Shown piece by piece: positions 26,961 to 36,660 of a stretch of DNA of 64,000 nucleotides (the stretch's first letter is position 1; every line of letters starts with the position of its first letter). The DNA is from Methylococcaceae bacterium (GTDB lineage: Bacteria > Pseudomonadota > Gammaproteobacteria > Methylococcales > Methylomonadaceae): contig JADKAL010000004.1 of NCBI GenBank assembly GCA_016715325.1, forward strand, positions 124,001 through 188,000, given 5' to 3'. The translations under genes were made by a program, and so were the position numbers. The notes under the pieces were generated by a model, which was not told where the DNA came from, ran no database searches, and worked only from the letters and a program-made list of their open reading frames with translations.

Positions 26961-27602
26961 TCACATCTTGTCGCCTAAAATCGGGAACAATCCTTTTAAT
27001 CCGCCGGCGATAAACTCAACGGCAAGCGCCATTAAAATCAATCCCATTAAGCGAATCACTACATTTACTCCCGTTTGGCTCAATCGCCGAGATAACCACG
27101 GCGTTGCGCGCAAAACGCACCATAATATGCTTGTGACGGCAATAATATCGACGCTTATCATCAAATAATGGTCCAACCCGTGACCTCGTTGGGCATAGAG
27201 AATCACCGTACTGATCGCCCCAGGACCCGCCAATAAAGGTATCGACAGAGGTACCACGGCAATCGTTTCACCATTCTCGGGATGTTTGAACTCATCGCTG
27301 TTACGAACGGTTTCGCTCACTTTTCCTTGCAGCATTGAGATCGACATTAGCATTAATAAAACGCCGCCGCTGACTCGAAAAGCACTGATACTGATTCCAA
27401 AAAATAATAAGACGTTTTGACCGAAAAATAGCGCCATTAAGAGAACAATCATCACTGACAACACGACGGTTCGAGCTATAGCTTTGAGGTTGATAGAATT
27501 ATCGAAGGCGGTCATGGCAACGATAATCGGCATAGCGGCAAAAGGATCGACAACCGCCAATAAGGCTATAAATATTTTCAGATATTCGTTATATTCAAGC
27601 AT
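26961..27602 (-). CDS. MarC-family integral membrane protein
   Basis: 213 residues with six membrane helices. Family motifs are YLKIFIALLAVVDPFAAMPI at the N-terminus, RVSGGVLLMLMSISML, and VPLSIPLLAGPGAIST in the middle. The molecular function of MarC (UPF0056) proteins is unsettled. Monocistronic; about 235 bp of gene-free AT-rich DNA lie downstream before the DUF882 gene. Confidence 0.92.
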   Translation of the reverse strand: MLEYNEYLKIFIALLAVVDPFAAMPIIVAMTAFDNSINLKAIARTVVLSVMIVLLMALFFGQNVLLFFGISISAFRVSGGVLLMLMSISMLQGKVSETVRNSDEFKHPENGETIAVVPLSIPLLAGPGAISTVILYAQRGHGLDHYLMISVDIIAVTSILWCVLRATPWLSRRLSQTGVNVVIRLMGLILMALAVEFIAGGLKGLFPILGDKM

Positions 27603-27814
27603 AATGGTATTTGAGCATTTTTTGGAACGTTAATTGTTTATTACATTGATCTTTTCGACCATCACGATCTGCAAATCGCATTATCCTTTATAAATAAAAC
27701 ATCAATACTTATATCGGTTTGACCTGTGTGTCGGCATTTTTATCGGTAGTCACAGGACCGATTTTATTTACTGACGGCGGTCACTTTAAAACGATTTAAA
27801 CTACACAAAGCCGA

Positions 27815-28300
27815 ATGACTGAACCCCCTCTCATACACTTACCCATGCTCGGCTGGCGCGAATGGGTTGCCTTACCCGAATTCGGTATAACGCAGATCAA
27901 AGCAAAAATAGATACGGGCGCTCGATCGTCTGCATTGCATACGGTCGATATGGAGCCTTATCAATTAGACGGAAAGAATTGGCTGATGTTTACCGTGGAA
28001 ACGAAACAAAAACAGACCGGACAACTCATCGAATGCCATGCCCCGATTAAAGACCGCCGGGTTGTATCCGATTCCGGCGGACATAAACAACGCCGTTACG
28101 TCATTGAAACCCCGCTTGTCTTCGGTCAACATTTGATACAAGCCGAAATTACGTTGACTAACCGCGATTCGATGCGCTTTAGAATGCTACTCGGCAGAAC
28201 TGCTATGAATAAGGTGTTTATTATCGACCCTCACGCCTCGTATTTACAGGGAAAACCTAATGCGCTGAGTCATAATAGCTCGCTAAATAAAAAGCTATAG
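27815..28300 (+). CDS. Retropepsin-like protein of the ATP-dependent zinc protease (RimK-associated) family
   Basis: 161 residues with LGWREWVALPEFGITQIKAK, the aspartyl-protease-like KIDTGARSSALHT, the GG-containing VVSDSGGHKQRRYVIETP and MLLGRTAMN. Pfam names the family Zn_protease, yet its D-T-G-A motif fits a retropepsin fold. Members often sit beside rimK-like ligases; none is in view. Monocistronic. Confidence 0.85.
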   Translation: MTEPPLIHLPMLGWREWVALPEFGITQIKAKIDTGARSSALHTVDMEPYQLDGKNWLMFTVETKQKQTGQLIECHAPIKDRRVVSDSGGHKQRRYVIETPLVFGQHLIQAEITLTNRDSMRFRMLLGRTAMNKVFIIDPHASYLQGKPNALSHNSSLNKKL

Positions 28301-28356
28301 CGCTCATTCGAAATTTGAAGAATTTCCCGAATATTTATTTCTACACCGTTCCAGCC

Positions 28357-28382
28357 CTTGAAAAAAAAAGTGTAACCCCAAT
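28357..28382 (+). promoter_or_regulatory. Sigma-32 heat-shock promoter of hsp20
   Basis: CTTGAAA at 28357-28363, a 12-bp spacer, then CCCCAAT at 28376-28382, a close match to the RpoH consensus. It is 59 bp upstream of the hsp20 start, whose ribosome site AGGAGG is at about 28431. Confidence 0.75.
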
Positions 28383-28440
28383 ATTTGTTTGCAACGACAG
28401 TCGTTTCTTGTATTCACTTATTCATTATTGAGGAGGCCTT

Positions 28441-28875
28441 ATGGCACTTACACGTTACGAACCATTTAATGTTTTAACCCAATTACAACGCGAGCTCGAC
28501 CGTTTTCGCGAAGGCGACGAAAGCAACGGACGTATTGCTACCGCAGAATGGGCGCCCGCTGTAGACATCAAGGAAGAGCAAGACCGTTTTGTGATTCATG
28601 CCGACATTCCCGGCGTAACGCCTGAAGACATTGACATCAGTATGGAAGACGGTGTTTTAACGATTAAAGGCGAAAAGAACACCGAAGCGAAAACGGAAAA
28701 AGACAACTATAAACGCGTTGAACGGATCTACGGGTCTTTTTATCGCCGCTTTAGTTTGCCGGATACAGCCGATAACGAAGCGATCAGCGCAAAATGCAAA
28801 AACGGCGTTTTGGATATTGTCATCCCGAAACGAGAAGCCGTTAAGCCGAAGAAAATCAGCGTTGCGGTTGAGTAA
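28441..28875 (+). CDS. Small heat shock protein, Hsp20/alpha-crystallin
   Basis: 144 residues. The alpha-crystallin domain spans about 35-140 (WAPAVDIKEEQDRFVIHADIPGV, MEDGVLTIKGEK, GSFYRRFSLPDTAD, ISAKCKNGVLDIVIPKRE). The C-terminus ends KPKKISVAVE, where the usual I-x-I/V is read as ISV. An ATP-independent holdase chaperone. An RpoH promoter and strong ribosome site lie upstream. Confidence 0.95.
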   Translation: MALTRYEPFNVLTQLQRELDRFREGDESNGRIATAEWAPAVDIKEEQDRFVIHADIPGVTPEDIDISMEDGVLTIKGEKNTEAKTEKDNYKRVERIYGSFYRRFSLPDTADNEAISAKCKNGVLDIVIPKREAVKPKKISVAVE

Positions 28876-28891
28876 GTTATTGCTTCAAAAC

Positions 28892-28919
28892 GTAGAGACG
28901 CAAAATATTGCGTCTCTAC
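28892..28919. repeat. Palindrome GTAGAGACGCA ... TGCGTCTCTAC
   Basis: An 11-bp perfect stem (28892-28902 with 28909-28919) with a 6-base loop lies between convergent hsp20 and dinB. Sequences of the type GTAGAGACGCAA-N-TTGCGTCTCTAC are widespread bacterial interspersed repeats. Here it may double as a bidirectional terminator. Confidence 0.65.
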
Positions 28920-28928
28920 TCTTCTGTC

Positions 28929-30015
28929 TCAGCTATTTTCAAATATATCGATCTGATCAGCCTTTGATTGACTTGGGTGATCGTTAAGAGACGACAATGT
29001 AATTCCCAGCAACCGGACCTCACGACTTCCAACGTCGGTACTTTTTAGTAGCTCTTCCAAAAGCTCTCTTATATTGGTTGTTGCCGTGATCGATTGCGGT
29101 AATGTCCGGCTACGGGTAATTTGCACAAAATCGTGATATTTGATTTTTACCGTCAAGGTATAAGCCGAGAGCGATTTTTCCGTCAATCTTTTCAACGCTT
29201 TCTCAAATAGCTGTAGGAGCTGCGCAAGTATGGACTGCTCGTTTTTGATGTCCTGTTGAAATGTGGTTTCAACACCCACCCGACCGGCACTCGCGATGAC
29301 TGACTACGGGCCTATTATCGGTCGCTCTGGCAATGTTGTAATAGTAAAGCCCGGATTTTCCGAAATGGACTTGCAATTCCTCTAAAGAAAAGCACTTTAA
29401 ATCTTTTCCGGTGTGGATGCCCAAATTGTGCATTTTTCCGGCTGTTGCTTTACCTATGCCGTGAAACTTCTGGATCGGCAATTGTTCGACAAATATTTCG
29501 CCATCATTCGGCGAAATTAAATACAAACCGTCCGGTTTTTTGATGTCGGAGGCGATTTTGGCTAGAAACTTATTGTAGGAAACGCCTGCCGAAGCGGTCA
29601 GTTGGGTTTTTTCTTTTATTTGAGTTTTAATAGCCTTGGCGATTAAGGTTGCAGAACCATTGTTTTTTTCGCAATGGGTCACATCCAAATAAGCTTCATC
29701 CAGAGAAAGCGGCTCGACCAAATCGGTATAGTCGTAAAATATTTTGCGGATTTGCTGGGAGACCTCCCGGTAAGCTTCAAATCGAGGTCTAACAAAGATT
29801 GCTTGCGGACATAAACGGTAAGCCCGACTGGTCGGCATGGCTGAATGGATACCGTAAGGCCTTACTTCGTAGCTACAAGTCGCAACGACACCGCGAGAAA
29901 ACGGATCGCCGCCGACAATCAGCGGCTTATTGCGGTATTCAGGAAAATCGCGTTGTTCCACTGCCGCAAAAAAAGCATCCATATCGATATGAATGATTTT
30001 GCGGCACTCACCCAT
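28929..30015 (-). CDS. dinB: DNA polymerase IV (Y family), frameshifted
   Basis: About 360 residues across two frames. The N-terminal part has IIHIDMDAFFAAVEQRDFPEYR, VVATCSYEVRPYGIHSAMP and SLDEAYLDVT, with the catalytic acidic residues intact. It runs to DNRPVVSHRECRSGGC and stops. One base fewer in the C-run 29279-29281 (plus strand) gives SVGVETTFQQDI, the expected little-finger start, which continues to 28929. The enzyme performs error-prone translesion synthesis. Its upstream neighbour DUF4389 is 6 bp away. Confidence 0.88.
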
Positions 30016-30021
30016 AGTAGG

Positions 30022-30339
30022 TTATTTTTTTTGTCGCTTCTTCGGTTCTGGCAGATTCAATTCTTCAGTCATTTCCCATTCGGAAAACGGATAGGGTAAG
30101 GTTTCAGAGTTAAATGTTAAAAATGTAATAATGTGATAAGTGTATAAAGACAGATTGCGTCCGAATTTCAACACATTTTCATTCGGGCTACCGGTAAATA
30201 ACACCGAAGCAATTTGCAACAAGATAACGGCCCAGATCAACATTCTAACCAAGCCGCCGATGGCAGCAAAAATCAGCATAAAAAAGATACGTTTCCATGT
30301 ACTGATTTTTTTCAAATTTTCTTCGATTTGTTCATCCAT
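30022..30339 (-). CDS. DUF4389 membrane protein
   Basis: 105 residues. Two hydrophobic segments (IFFMLIFAAIGGLVRMLIWAVILLQIASVLF; SLYTYHIITFLTF) and the terminal YPFSEWEM motif are diagnostic of DUF4389. Function unknown. It lies 4 bp after DUF2333 and 6 bp before dinB, in one transcript by spacing. Confidence 0.83.
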   Translation of the reverse strand: MDEQIEENLKKISTWKRIFFMLIFAAIGGLVRMLIWAVILLQIASVLFTGSPNENVLKFGRNLSLYTYHIITFLTFNSETLPYPFSEWEMTEELNLPEPKKRQKK

Positions 30340-30343
30340 TAAT

Positions 30344-31372
30344 TTATCCTCTATTCATGATGTCGCGTAAATCAAGTGCAGCCGCATTCGCACGAGCGAT
30401 GTAAGTCGCCATCGACAAAGAGTAGTTTGCAAACAGACCGTAGCCGCTACCATTTAAAACCATCGGACTTAAGGTTGGTGCTAAAGCATTTTCCAATGCT
30501 TTAATCATAATATCCACCGTGTTCATCGCCCGCTTGTCCAACAGAATATCGTGAAAGTCGATTTTAATGGCCTTGAGTATGTGTAACAACGCCCAACTTG
30601 AACCTCGCGCTTCATAGAATACGTTATCTATTTCAAGCCAAGGCGTTTGACTTAGTGGTGCAACTTTTGCGTTTCGAACGGCAACGTTGGGTTCTATAAC
30701 TTCCAGGCCGGGAATGAATTCCGCACCAGCCGTACTCGCACTTAAGCGAGTAGATAAATTACCTAAGCGCTTAATGACGACCTCGGTATATTGCCAAAGA
30801 TTATCAGCCCTGGAATAGAATTGTGCTCTTTTTACATTACCGCCGTAATTTTGCAGGCGGGTCATGTACTTATGGAGTGCATCAACGCCTTTCGTATATT
30901 CTGCTTCTGTCGAAGGTAACGCCCAAGAATCGTGTTCGTAATAAAAATATGGTTCTGCAATTTTTAAATCGGGATCTTCGTCGGACTGCGATTGATCGCG
31001 AGTAAAGTGATTACGCAAAGCCGATGTCGCATCCCTTAACATAATTAAAGCGCCGTACTCGAAGCTTGGAATATTGTCGAGTAAAACACCGGGAGGCGCG
31101 ACATCGTTAGTTAGATAACCGCCGGATTTATGCAACAAAACTTCGGCGATATGCGCCAGCGTATTGGTATAAGTATAACCTAATGGAATATCGGTGGTTT
31201 TTGTCAACTTGGCCCGCTCCATGGCCTCTTCTTGAATACTAAACTGCTTAGGCTCAATACTCCACCATTCCACGAGAAAAACTAAAACCAACAGAGCAAG
31301 CAGCACAAGGATGCCGAAACTCCAAAGTATGCCTCTGGACTTTTCATCTTCAAGAGAATCGCTCGATGCCAT
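30344..31372 (-). CDS. DUF2333 family inner-membrane-anchored protein
   Basis: 342 residues: a single N-terminal membrane segment (ILWSFGILVLLALLVLVFLVEWW), then a large soluble region with LAHIAEVLLHKSGGYLTNDVAPPG, EYGALIMLRDATSALRNHFTRDQS and EPYFYYEHDSWALPS, which fit DUF2333. Function unknown. It leads the group DUF2333-DUF4389-dinB. Confidence 0.8.
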   Translation of the reverse strand: MASSDSLEDEKSRGILWSFGILVLLALLVLVFLVEWWSIEPKQFSIQEEAMERAKLTKTTDIPLGYTYTNTLAHIAEVLLHKSGGYLTNDVAPPGVLLDNIPSFEYGALIMLRDATSALRNHFTRDQSQSDEDPDLKIAEPYFYYEHDSWALPSTEAEYTKGVDALHKYMTRLQNYGGNVKRAQFYSRADNLWQYTEVVIKRLGNLSTRLSASTAGAEFIPGLEVIEPNVAVRNAKVAPLSQTPWLEIDNVFYEARGSSWALLHILKAIKIDFHDILLDKRAMNTVDIMIKALENALAPTLSPMVLNGSGYGLFANYSLSMATYIARANAAALDLRDIMNRG

Positions 31373-31640
31373 TTAGGGGTTCCTGTTAGCGTGAATGTTG
31401 TGTTGGTTACGGATTAGAATCGGTTTGAATTATTGCGACATATTATCAGGTTTTTAAGGAATTTGCTTATCCGGCATGGGGATAGCTGTAAAGCCGTTCG
31501 TTTTTTGTTGTTCTAAAACGCCGAGTTATTTTTCGATAAATTGGTATTTTATTAAATTATTTCAATATGTTGTATATCGCCCTAAGTCTCTCGGCGGAAA
31601 TATCCTTCCCTTATCTTAAAATCAATATAACACTGTGCTG

Positions 31641-32549
31641 TTACGTCTTTTTTTTAGCTCTAGGGTGCGATTTGTCGTAAACATCCGCCAAGTGTTGAAA
31701 ATCCAGATGGGTATAAATCTGGGTGGTACTGATATTGCTATGCCCCAGCAATTCCTGAACGGCACGTAAATCCTGACTCGACTCCAACAAATGACTGGCA
31801 AAGGAATGTCTCAACATATGCGGATGGATATGTTCTTGAATACCTTTGTTTTTGCACCACTGAGCCAGCCGTAATTCGATGCTGCGCTGTCCCAATCGCC
31901 TTCCTTTCGTTGTGACAAACAACGCGCCATCTGCCAATGAATTTATTTTCGAACGCTCACACACCCAATTTTGCAATGCCGTTACCGCTTTTGCACCGAT
32001 AGGAAGAACCCGCGACTTACCGCCCTTACCTAATCGCACCCATAGCGAGCGGTCGTTTAAATCGAGATCGGTCATATCTAACGAACTCAGTTCACTTAAT
32101 CGCAAGCCGGACGAATAAAACAGCTCGAACATCGCTAAATCCCGAATTTCTAATACCGAACTGGCGCCCGCTTCAAGCAGGCCGTTGATTTGGTCGACAT
32201 CCAGTGTTTTCGGCAGCGCTCTGGCTTGTTTGGGTGCTTTAATATGTAGCGCGGGATTGACTTCCGCTATGCGGTTTTTCAATAGAAAAGAAAAGAAACT
32301 GCGAATCGCGGATAATTCGCGTTGCAAACTTTTTGCGCCAATCCCTTTACGATGCCGCGAAGCGATATGCGCACGAATGTCGTTTTGTGTAAGACCGGTC
32401 CAATCCGCGGTTTTTTTATCGTCGCAATACAACGATAAAACCGTAAGATCATGCCGGTAATTACTGATCGTATGAATCGAAGCACGTTTCTCGTAGGTCA
32501 ATTGATCGAGAAAACCGTTCAGTAACCCGGCGGCGTCCGGCGACATCAC
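31641..32549 (-). CDS. xerC: Tyrosine recombinase XerC
   Basis: 302 residues, the usual length. The N-terminal core-binding domain is followed by a catalytic domain with all residues: Arg in SSGLRLSELSSLD, Lys in RLGKGGKSR, His-x2-Arg in HMLRHSFASHLLE, His in LGHSNISTTQIYTH and the nucleophile Tyr in IYTH. With XerD it resolves chromosome dimers at dif. It overlaps DUF484 by 4 bp, the conserved order dapF-DUF484-xerC. Confidence 0.95.
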   Translation of the reverse strand: MMSPDAAGLLNGFLDQLTYEKRASIHTISNYRHDLTVLSLYCDDKKTADWTGLTQNDIRAHIASRHRKGIGAKSLQRELSAIRSFFSFLLKNRIAEVNPALHIKAPKQARALPKTLDVDQINGLLEAGASSVLEIRDLAMFELFYSSGLRLSELSSLDMTDLDLNDRSLWVRLGKGGKSRVLPIGAKAVTALQNWVCERSKINSLADGALFVTTKGRRLGQRSIELRLAQWCKNKGIQEHIHPHMLRHSFASHLLESSQDLRAVQELLGHSNISTTQIYTHLDFQHLADVYDKSHPRAKKKT

Positions 32550-33235
32550 CGCCCTCGTAATAAGGAAATCAAACGGGTCCCGACGATCTCGCTCATTTGG
32601 GTCAAAAACAAGCTGCCCATCGTAAAATGGAAACGGCCTTCTTCCTTACTGCCTATCGCCAGAAACCCTTCCATTTCGGTAAACAACATAGGCATGATGG
32701 CATAGGATTTAACATCGAGCGCTTCATTGCCAAACAACATGGTAGCTTGCGGCAAGGTTGGTCGTCCGCAAGTCGGTTGATTACTGGATAGCTCTTTACT
32801 GAAAGGCTTGAGGTCTTCGCTATCGCGATTCAAATAGATAGTATCGGGGATAGAAGGATCATGAAAATTACCGATGATTCTAATCGCGACAAAATCGGTC
32901 AAAAAATATTCGGACAACACGATTTCAAGATTATCGACCGCTTCCTCGATCGTTTTAGAATCGAGTAAAGCCAATGTCAACTTATGCATACGGACATAGG
33001 ATGTATCGTTATCGCGTGCTATTTCGATCAATTCCGTTAACTGGCTTTCCAATTCCTGATGACGGGTTCTGAATAACTCCAGTTGCTTTGAAATTAACGA
33101 AATGGCGCTACCGCTCGGATGCGGTATCCGCATGTGCTCAAGCAACAACAGATGCTCGTTAAAAAACTCGGGATGCGCTTTAAGATACGCTTCGACTTCT
33201 GTCGCCGTCAGCGACGAAATTTCACTTTCACTCAT
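32546..33235 (-). CDS. DUF484 (GAF-like) protein
   Basis: 229 residues with the N-terminal [35 protein letters not shown] that defines DUF484, then a GAF-like domain ([40 protein letters not shown]). Role unknown, but almost always between dapF and xerC. It overlaps both neighbours by 4 bp, so translational coupling is likely. Confidence 0.92.
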   Translation of the reverse strand: MSESEISSLTATEVEAYLKAHPEFFNEHLLLLEHMRIPHPSGSAISLISKQLELFRTRHQELESQLTELIEIARDNDTSYVRMHKLTLALLDSKTIEEAVDNLEIVLSEYFLTDFVAIRIIGNFHDPSIPDTIYLNRDSEDLKPFSKELSSNQPTCGRPTLPQATMLFGNEALDVKSYAIMPMLFTEMEGFLAIGSKEEGRFHFTMGSLFLTQMSEIVGTRLISLLRGR

Positions 33236-34059
33236 AATGTTATTGTTCCTTCAAAAACAGTTGTTGCCGGTCCAGTCATGAAAACGGGGCTGCCGCGTCC
33301 CGCCCAAGCAATTATAAGACGGCCGCCCGGCAGATCGACGACAACATTATTATCCAGCAAACCCCGTTCGATGCCGACAACAACAGCGGCGCAGGCGCCG
33401 CTGCCGCACGCCAGCGTTTCGGCAGCGCCGCGTTCATACACCCTTAGTTTAATATGATTACGGTTGATCACTTGCATAAACCCGATATTCGCCCGTTGAG
33501 GAAATAGCGGGTGGCTTTCCAAAAATCTTCCCCATTCGGCAACCGTTGCAGTCTGCACATCATCGACCTGAATCACAGCATGAGGGTTTCCCATCGAAAC
33601 CGCGCTGAATTCAAGCGTAGAACCTTTGATTTCAACTGGATAGTGCTGAGATTCATCCTCCGCAAGTAACGGAATTTCCTTGGGCGAATGTCTGGGAATG
33701 CCCATATTGACGACGACTTGGTCGTTATCCGTCAAACTGAGCACCAACTGACCGGAATCGGTATCGACGCGGATTTCATCACCAGCGAATAAGTTTTTTT
33801 CCCTAACAAACCGCGCAAAACACCGAGCGCCATTACCGCATTGCGCCACTTCACTGCCGTCTGAATTGAATATACGGTATTTGAAATCTGCATTGTCACT
33901 CACCGGCTTTTCGACCAGCAATAACTGATCGAAACCAATGCCGAAATGGCGGTCGGCCATGAAACGAATTTGTTCCGACGATAAATCGACGGTTTGGTTG
34001 ATAGCATCGATTACAACGAAATCGTTGCCGAGGCCGTGCATTTTGGTGAAGTTAATCAT
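33232..34059 (-). CDS. dapF: Diaminopimelate epimerase
   Basis: 275 residues. Both catalytic cysteines are present: [20 protein letters not shown] and [13 protein letters not shown]. It starts [18 protein letters not shown]. It converts LL- to meso-diaminopimelate for lysine and peptidoglycan. It follows lysA with an extra small ORF between. Confidence 0.96.
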   Translation of the reverse strand: MINFTKMHGLGNDFVVIDAINQTVDLSSEQIRFMADRHFGIGFDQLLLVEKPVSDNADFKYRIFNSDGSEVAQCGNGARCFARFVREKNLFAGDEIRVDTDSGQLVLSLTDNDQVVVNMGIPRHSPKEIPLLAEDESQHYPVEIKGSTLEFSAVSMGNPHAVIQVDDVQTATVAEWGRFLESHPLFPQRANIGFMQVINRNHIKLRVYERGAAETLACGSGACAAVVVGIERGLLDNNVVVDLPGGRLIIAWAGRGSPVFMTGPATTVFEGTITL

Positions 34060-34088
34060 GTCTTTAGTAAATAAGCCGCGCCCTGTAG

Positions 34089-34451
34089 CTAAATTTTTAC
34101 TGGAGAACTAAGCTTTGGCGATAATGAATATCCATGTTCAATCATGTTGAGTAATGATTGAACAGTCCATTCAAGTTTATCTTGATTGCACCAATATTGA
34201 TCAATAGAACCGTATTGCTTATATCTGGATACATTAAAACCATACTCAATATCATTAAACCAGATAACTAATTGACCAAGAATCCCCACTACCCAAAAGC
34301 CATCACCCTCATTTCCGAATGGGTGTTGTTGCCATTTTTCAGGTTCAATCTTAATTATTTCCCATAATCGTAACTGATCGATAGTCATTCGATTTTCTGC
34401 ATGATTAAGCATATCAAGAAGCTCAGATTCTGAGACAGGCTGCCAATTCAT
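34089..34451 (-). CDS. Small unknown protein inserted between lysA and dapF
   Basis: 120 residues rich in Trp and acidic residues ([71 protein letters not shown]). No family recognised; the pattern recalls small immunity-like or SMI1-like proteins, but this is a guess. Composition is more AT-rich than the flanking lysA and dapF, suggesting a later insertion into the conserved lptM-lysA-dapF run. Confidence 0.7.
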   Translation of the reverse strand: MNWQPVSESELLDMLNHAENRMTIDQLRLWEIIKIEPEKWQQHPFGNEGDGFWVVGILGQLVIWFNDIEYGFNVSRYKQYGSIDQYWCNQDKLEWTVQSLLNMIEHGYSLSPKLSSPVKI

Positions 34452-34518
34452 AAGTGTTTAAGACTATATATTCTTAAAAAGACTGTAGTATAAAAATCAA
34501 AAATAAACTCGTTTTCCC

Positions 34519-35769
34519 CTATAAAGCCAACAAATGCTCCCCCGCCCACAAATGCGAAATCCGCTCCCGGTCGCGCACAACGCGGACTTTCGAGCCGTCG
34601 ACCATAATCTCGGCGCAGCGAGGTCTGGAATTGTAGTTGGAACTCATACTGAATCCGTAAGCGCCGGAGGAGCGTATCGCTAATAAATCGTATTGTTTAA
34701 GTTTTAATACCCGATCTTTGCCGAGAAAATCACCGGTCTCACAAACCGGGCCGACAATATCCCAATGCTTTTCGTCGGCATCGCTTTGCCGGGTGACCGG
34801 AATAATCGCCTGCCAAGCGTTATATAATGAAGGTCTGACCAAATCGTTCATGGCGGCATCGACGATGGCGAAGTTTTTATGCGGCGTGGTTTTCAAGTAT
34901 TCAACCTGGGTGACCAAAATACCGGCATTACCGACAATGGCGCGACCGGGTTCAAGCAGAATTTCAAAAGGCTGATCGGCTAAGCGCGCTAAGATTGCAT
35001 GAATGTAATCGCTCGGCGCCGGCGGCTGCTCGTCTTTATAGCAAATTCCCAAGCCGCCACCCAAATCCAGATGATGCAGTTGGATTCCCTCCGCTTTCAG
35101 GGCGTCGACAAGGCCTAATATGCGCTCAAGCGCATCCAAAAAGGGCGTGGTTTCGGTCAATTGCGAGCCGATATGACAATCGATGCCGACCACTTTAATA
35201 TTGGGCATTGCGGCGGCACGGCGGTATTCCTGCAACGCTTCGTCGAAATCGATACCGAATTTGTTTTCTTTTAAGCCGGTCGATATATAAGGGTGCGTTT
35301 TAGCATCGACATCGGGATTCACTCGAAACGATACCGGCGCAACAATGTCCAGTTGCTCGGCAAGAACATTAATACGGTCGAGCTCGCCGGAAACTTCCAC
35401 GTTAAAGCACCGTATGCCGGTTTTTAATGCGGCGAGAATTTCATCTTCGCGCTTGCCGACACCGGAAAATACGATTTTTTTCGGATCGCCGCCTGCGGCG
35501 ATCACGCGCTCCAATTCGCCTAACGACACGATGTCGAAGCCCGAACCCAAGCGCGCCAGTAAATTCAAAATGGCAAGATTGGAATTGGCTTTTACCGCAT
35601 AACAAATCAGGTGCGGATGTTGACCGAATGCGTTATCGAAGGCTTTCCAATGCCGCTCCAACGTCGCCCGTGAATAGATGTAGCAAGGACTGCCGTGTTG
35701 ATAAACGATGTCTTGCACACTTACATCTTCAACATATAACTCGTCGTTTTGGTAATTAAAATAATCCAT
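34519..35769 (-). CDS. lysA: Diaminopimelate decarboxylase
   Basis: 416 residues. A PLP fold-type III enzyme with HLICYAVKANSNLAIL (PLP Lys), DIVSLGELERVIAAG, LDLGGGLGICY, EPGRAIVGNAG and the active-site VCETGDFLGKDR. It makes L-lysine from meso-DAP. Directly after lptM (6-bp gap), a conserved arrangement. Confidence 0.96.
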   Translation of the reverse strand: MDYFNYQNDELYVEDVSVQDIVYQHGSPCYIYSRATLERHWKAFDNAFGQHPHLICYAVKANSNLAILNLLARLGSGFDIVSLGELERVIAAGGDPKKIVFSGVGKREDEILAALKTGIRCFNVEVSGELDRINVLAEQLDIVAPVSFRVNPDVDAKTHPYISTGLKENKFGIDFDEALQEYRRAAAMPNIKVVGIDCHIGSQLTETTPFLDALERILGLVDALKAEGIQLHHLDLGGGLGICYKDEQPPAPSDYIHAILARLADQPFEILLEPGRAIVGNAGILVTQVEYLKTTPHKNFAIVDAAMNDLVRPSLYNAWQAIIPVTRQSDADEKHWDIVGPVCETGDFLGKDRVLKLKQYDLLAIRSSGAYGFSMSSNYNSRPRCAEIMVDGSKVRVVRDRERISHLWAGEHLLAL

Positions 35770-35775
35770 TGTTTT

Positions 35776-35991
35776 TTATTGTTCTTTGGGTTGATTGTTT
35801 TCCGGTTGCGGCGGCGTTTTTATCTCTTTTTGCGCATCTTCGGGCTTTGTCTCCGCATCCTTATTAGTCGAATCTTCCGGCGGCACGTAAACCGGCGGTT
35901 TATCGGTCGGCAAATATAACGGTCCGGGTTGCCCGCATGCTGAGATCAGACAAACACCAAGCATAACTCCAAACTGTGTATGTTTTTTCAT
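35776..35991 (-). CDS. lptM: LptM (YifL-like) lipoprotein
   Basis: 71 residues. The lipoprotein signal ends VCLISACGQPGPLYLPTDKP, where CGQPGPLYLP is the LptM/YifL signature, and the rest is Pro/Lys/Glu-rich. In E. coli LptM helps the LptD/E translocon mature. Position immediately upstream of lysA supports the call. Confidence 0.9.
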   Translation of the reverse strand: MKKHTQFGVMLGVCLISACGQPGPLYLPTDKPPVYVPPEDSTNKDAETKPEDAQKEIKTPPQPENNQPKEQ

Positions 35992-36067
35992 AGCACTATT
36001 TCCATAGCTAAACGAGATCGCATAATAAGCCGAAATTCGGCATAAAGCATTTTTTTCAATAACCTAA

Positions 36068-36175
36068 TCAATCCTAATGGCGTTCCCTTCGGCTCCGCTC
36101 AGGGAACGCCATTAGGATTGATAATGTTTCCTGAACGAAACCGAAGGGAAATTAAAAAGTCACAAGGTCGATTGT
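36068..36175. repeat. Palindromic repeat, copy 3
   Basis: A 21-bp inverted repeat (36068-36088 with 36101-36121) whose loop carries CGGCTCCGCTC. A degenerate second arm (TTCCTGAACGAAACCGAAGG) and a right flank GTCACAAGGTCG like those of the other family members follow. Located upstream of lptM. Confidence 0.65.
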
Positions 36176-36240
36176 TTAGGGTTAATAACGCTAAAGCATT
36201 GAAATATTAGCTCAATTAATTGATGCCATTCGTAATATTC

Positions 36241-36603
36241 TTAACCGTAGACACCGGTGGCAACCCGGTAAAACCATAAAGGTCTACTCAGGATAATTCC
36301 AAAGGCAACGACCGGGGTTACTGGAACCGGTGCAATGTCCAGAATGAATAACCCCAACAGACACAGAAAACATCGAATTCTGGTCTGTTTTGTTTGTTTA
36401 GCCGGATCGGTTGAGATGACCGTTTGCGGCAAAGCAAGGCCAGTGTATAAATTCTGTATAAGCGTCCTAAACCATAACGGTCTTATAATTACGACAAACA
36501 TCCCTATCAAACATCCGGGTGATATAGGGCCGAAACCGATAACGGCAAACACTGAAAATACGGCAAGACACTTCATTTGCGCCGGATTTAAAAATCTCTT
36601 CAT
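36241..36603 (-). CDS. Small membrane protein with internal repeat, unknown
   Basis: 120 residues with three or four hydrophobic segments. Two similar units are visible: FVVIIRPLWFRTLIQNLYTG and FGIILSRPLWFYRVATGVYG, suggesting an internal duplication. AGGA precedes the start at about 10 bases. It lies 57 bp after the CysB-like gene on the same strand. Family not recognised. Confidence 0.6.
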   Translation of the reverse strand: MKRFLNPAQMKCLAVFSVFAVIGFGPISPGCLIGMFVVIIRPLWFRTLIQNLYTGLALPQTVISTDPAKQTKQTRIRCFLCLLGLFILDIAPVPVTPVVAFGIILSRPLWFYRVATGVYG

Positions 36604-36660
36604 GCAACCAAAATCCTAATTCATCGTTAATAAAAGCATGACCGGCACGTTCCGCGGCCT

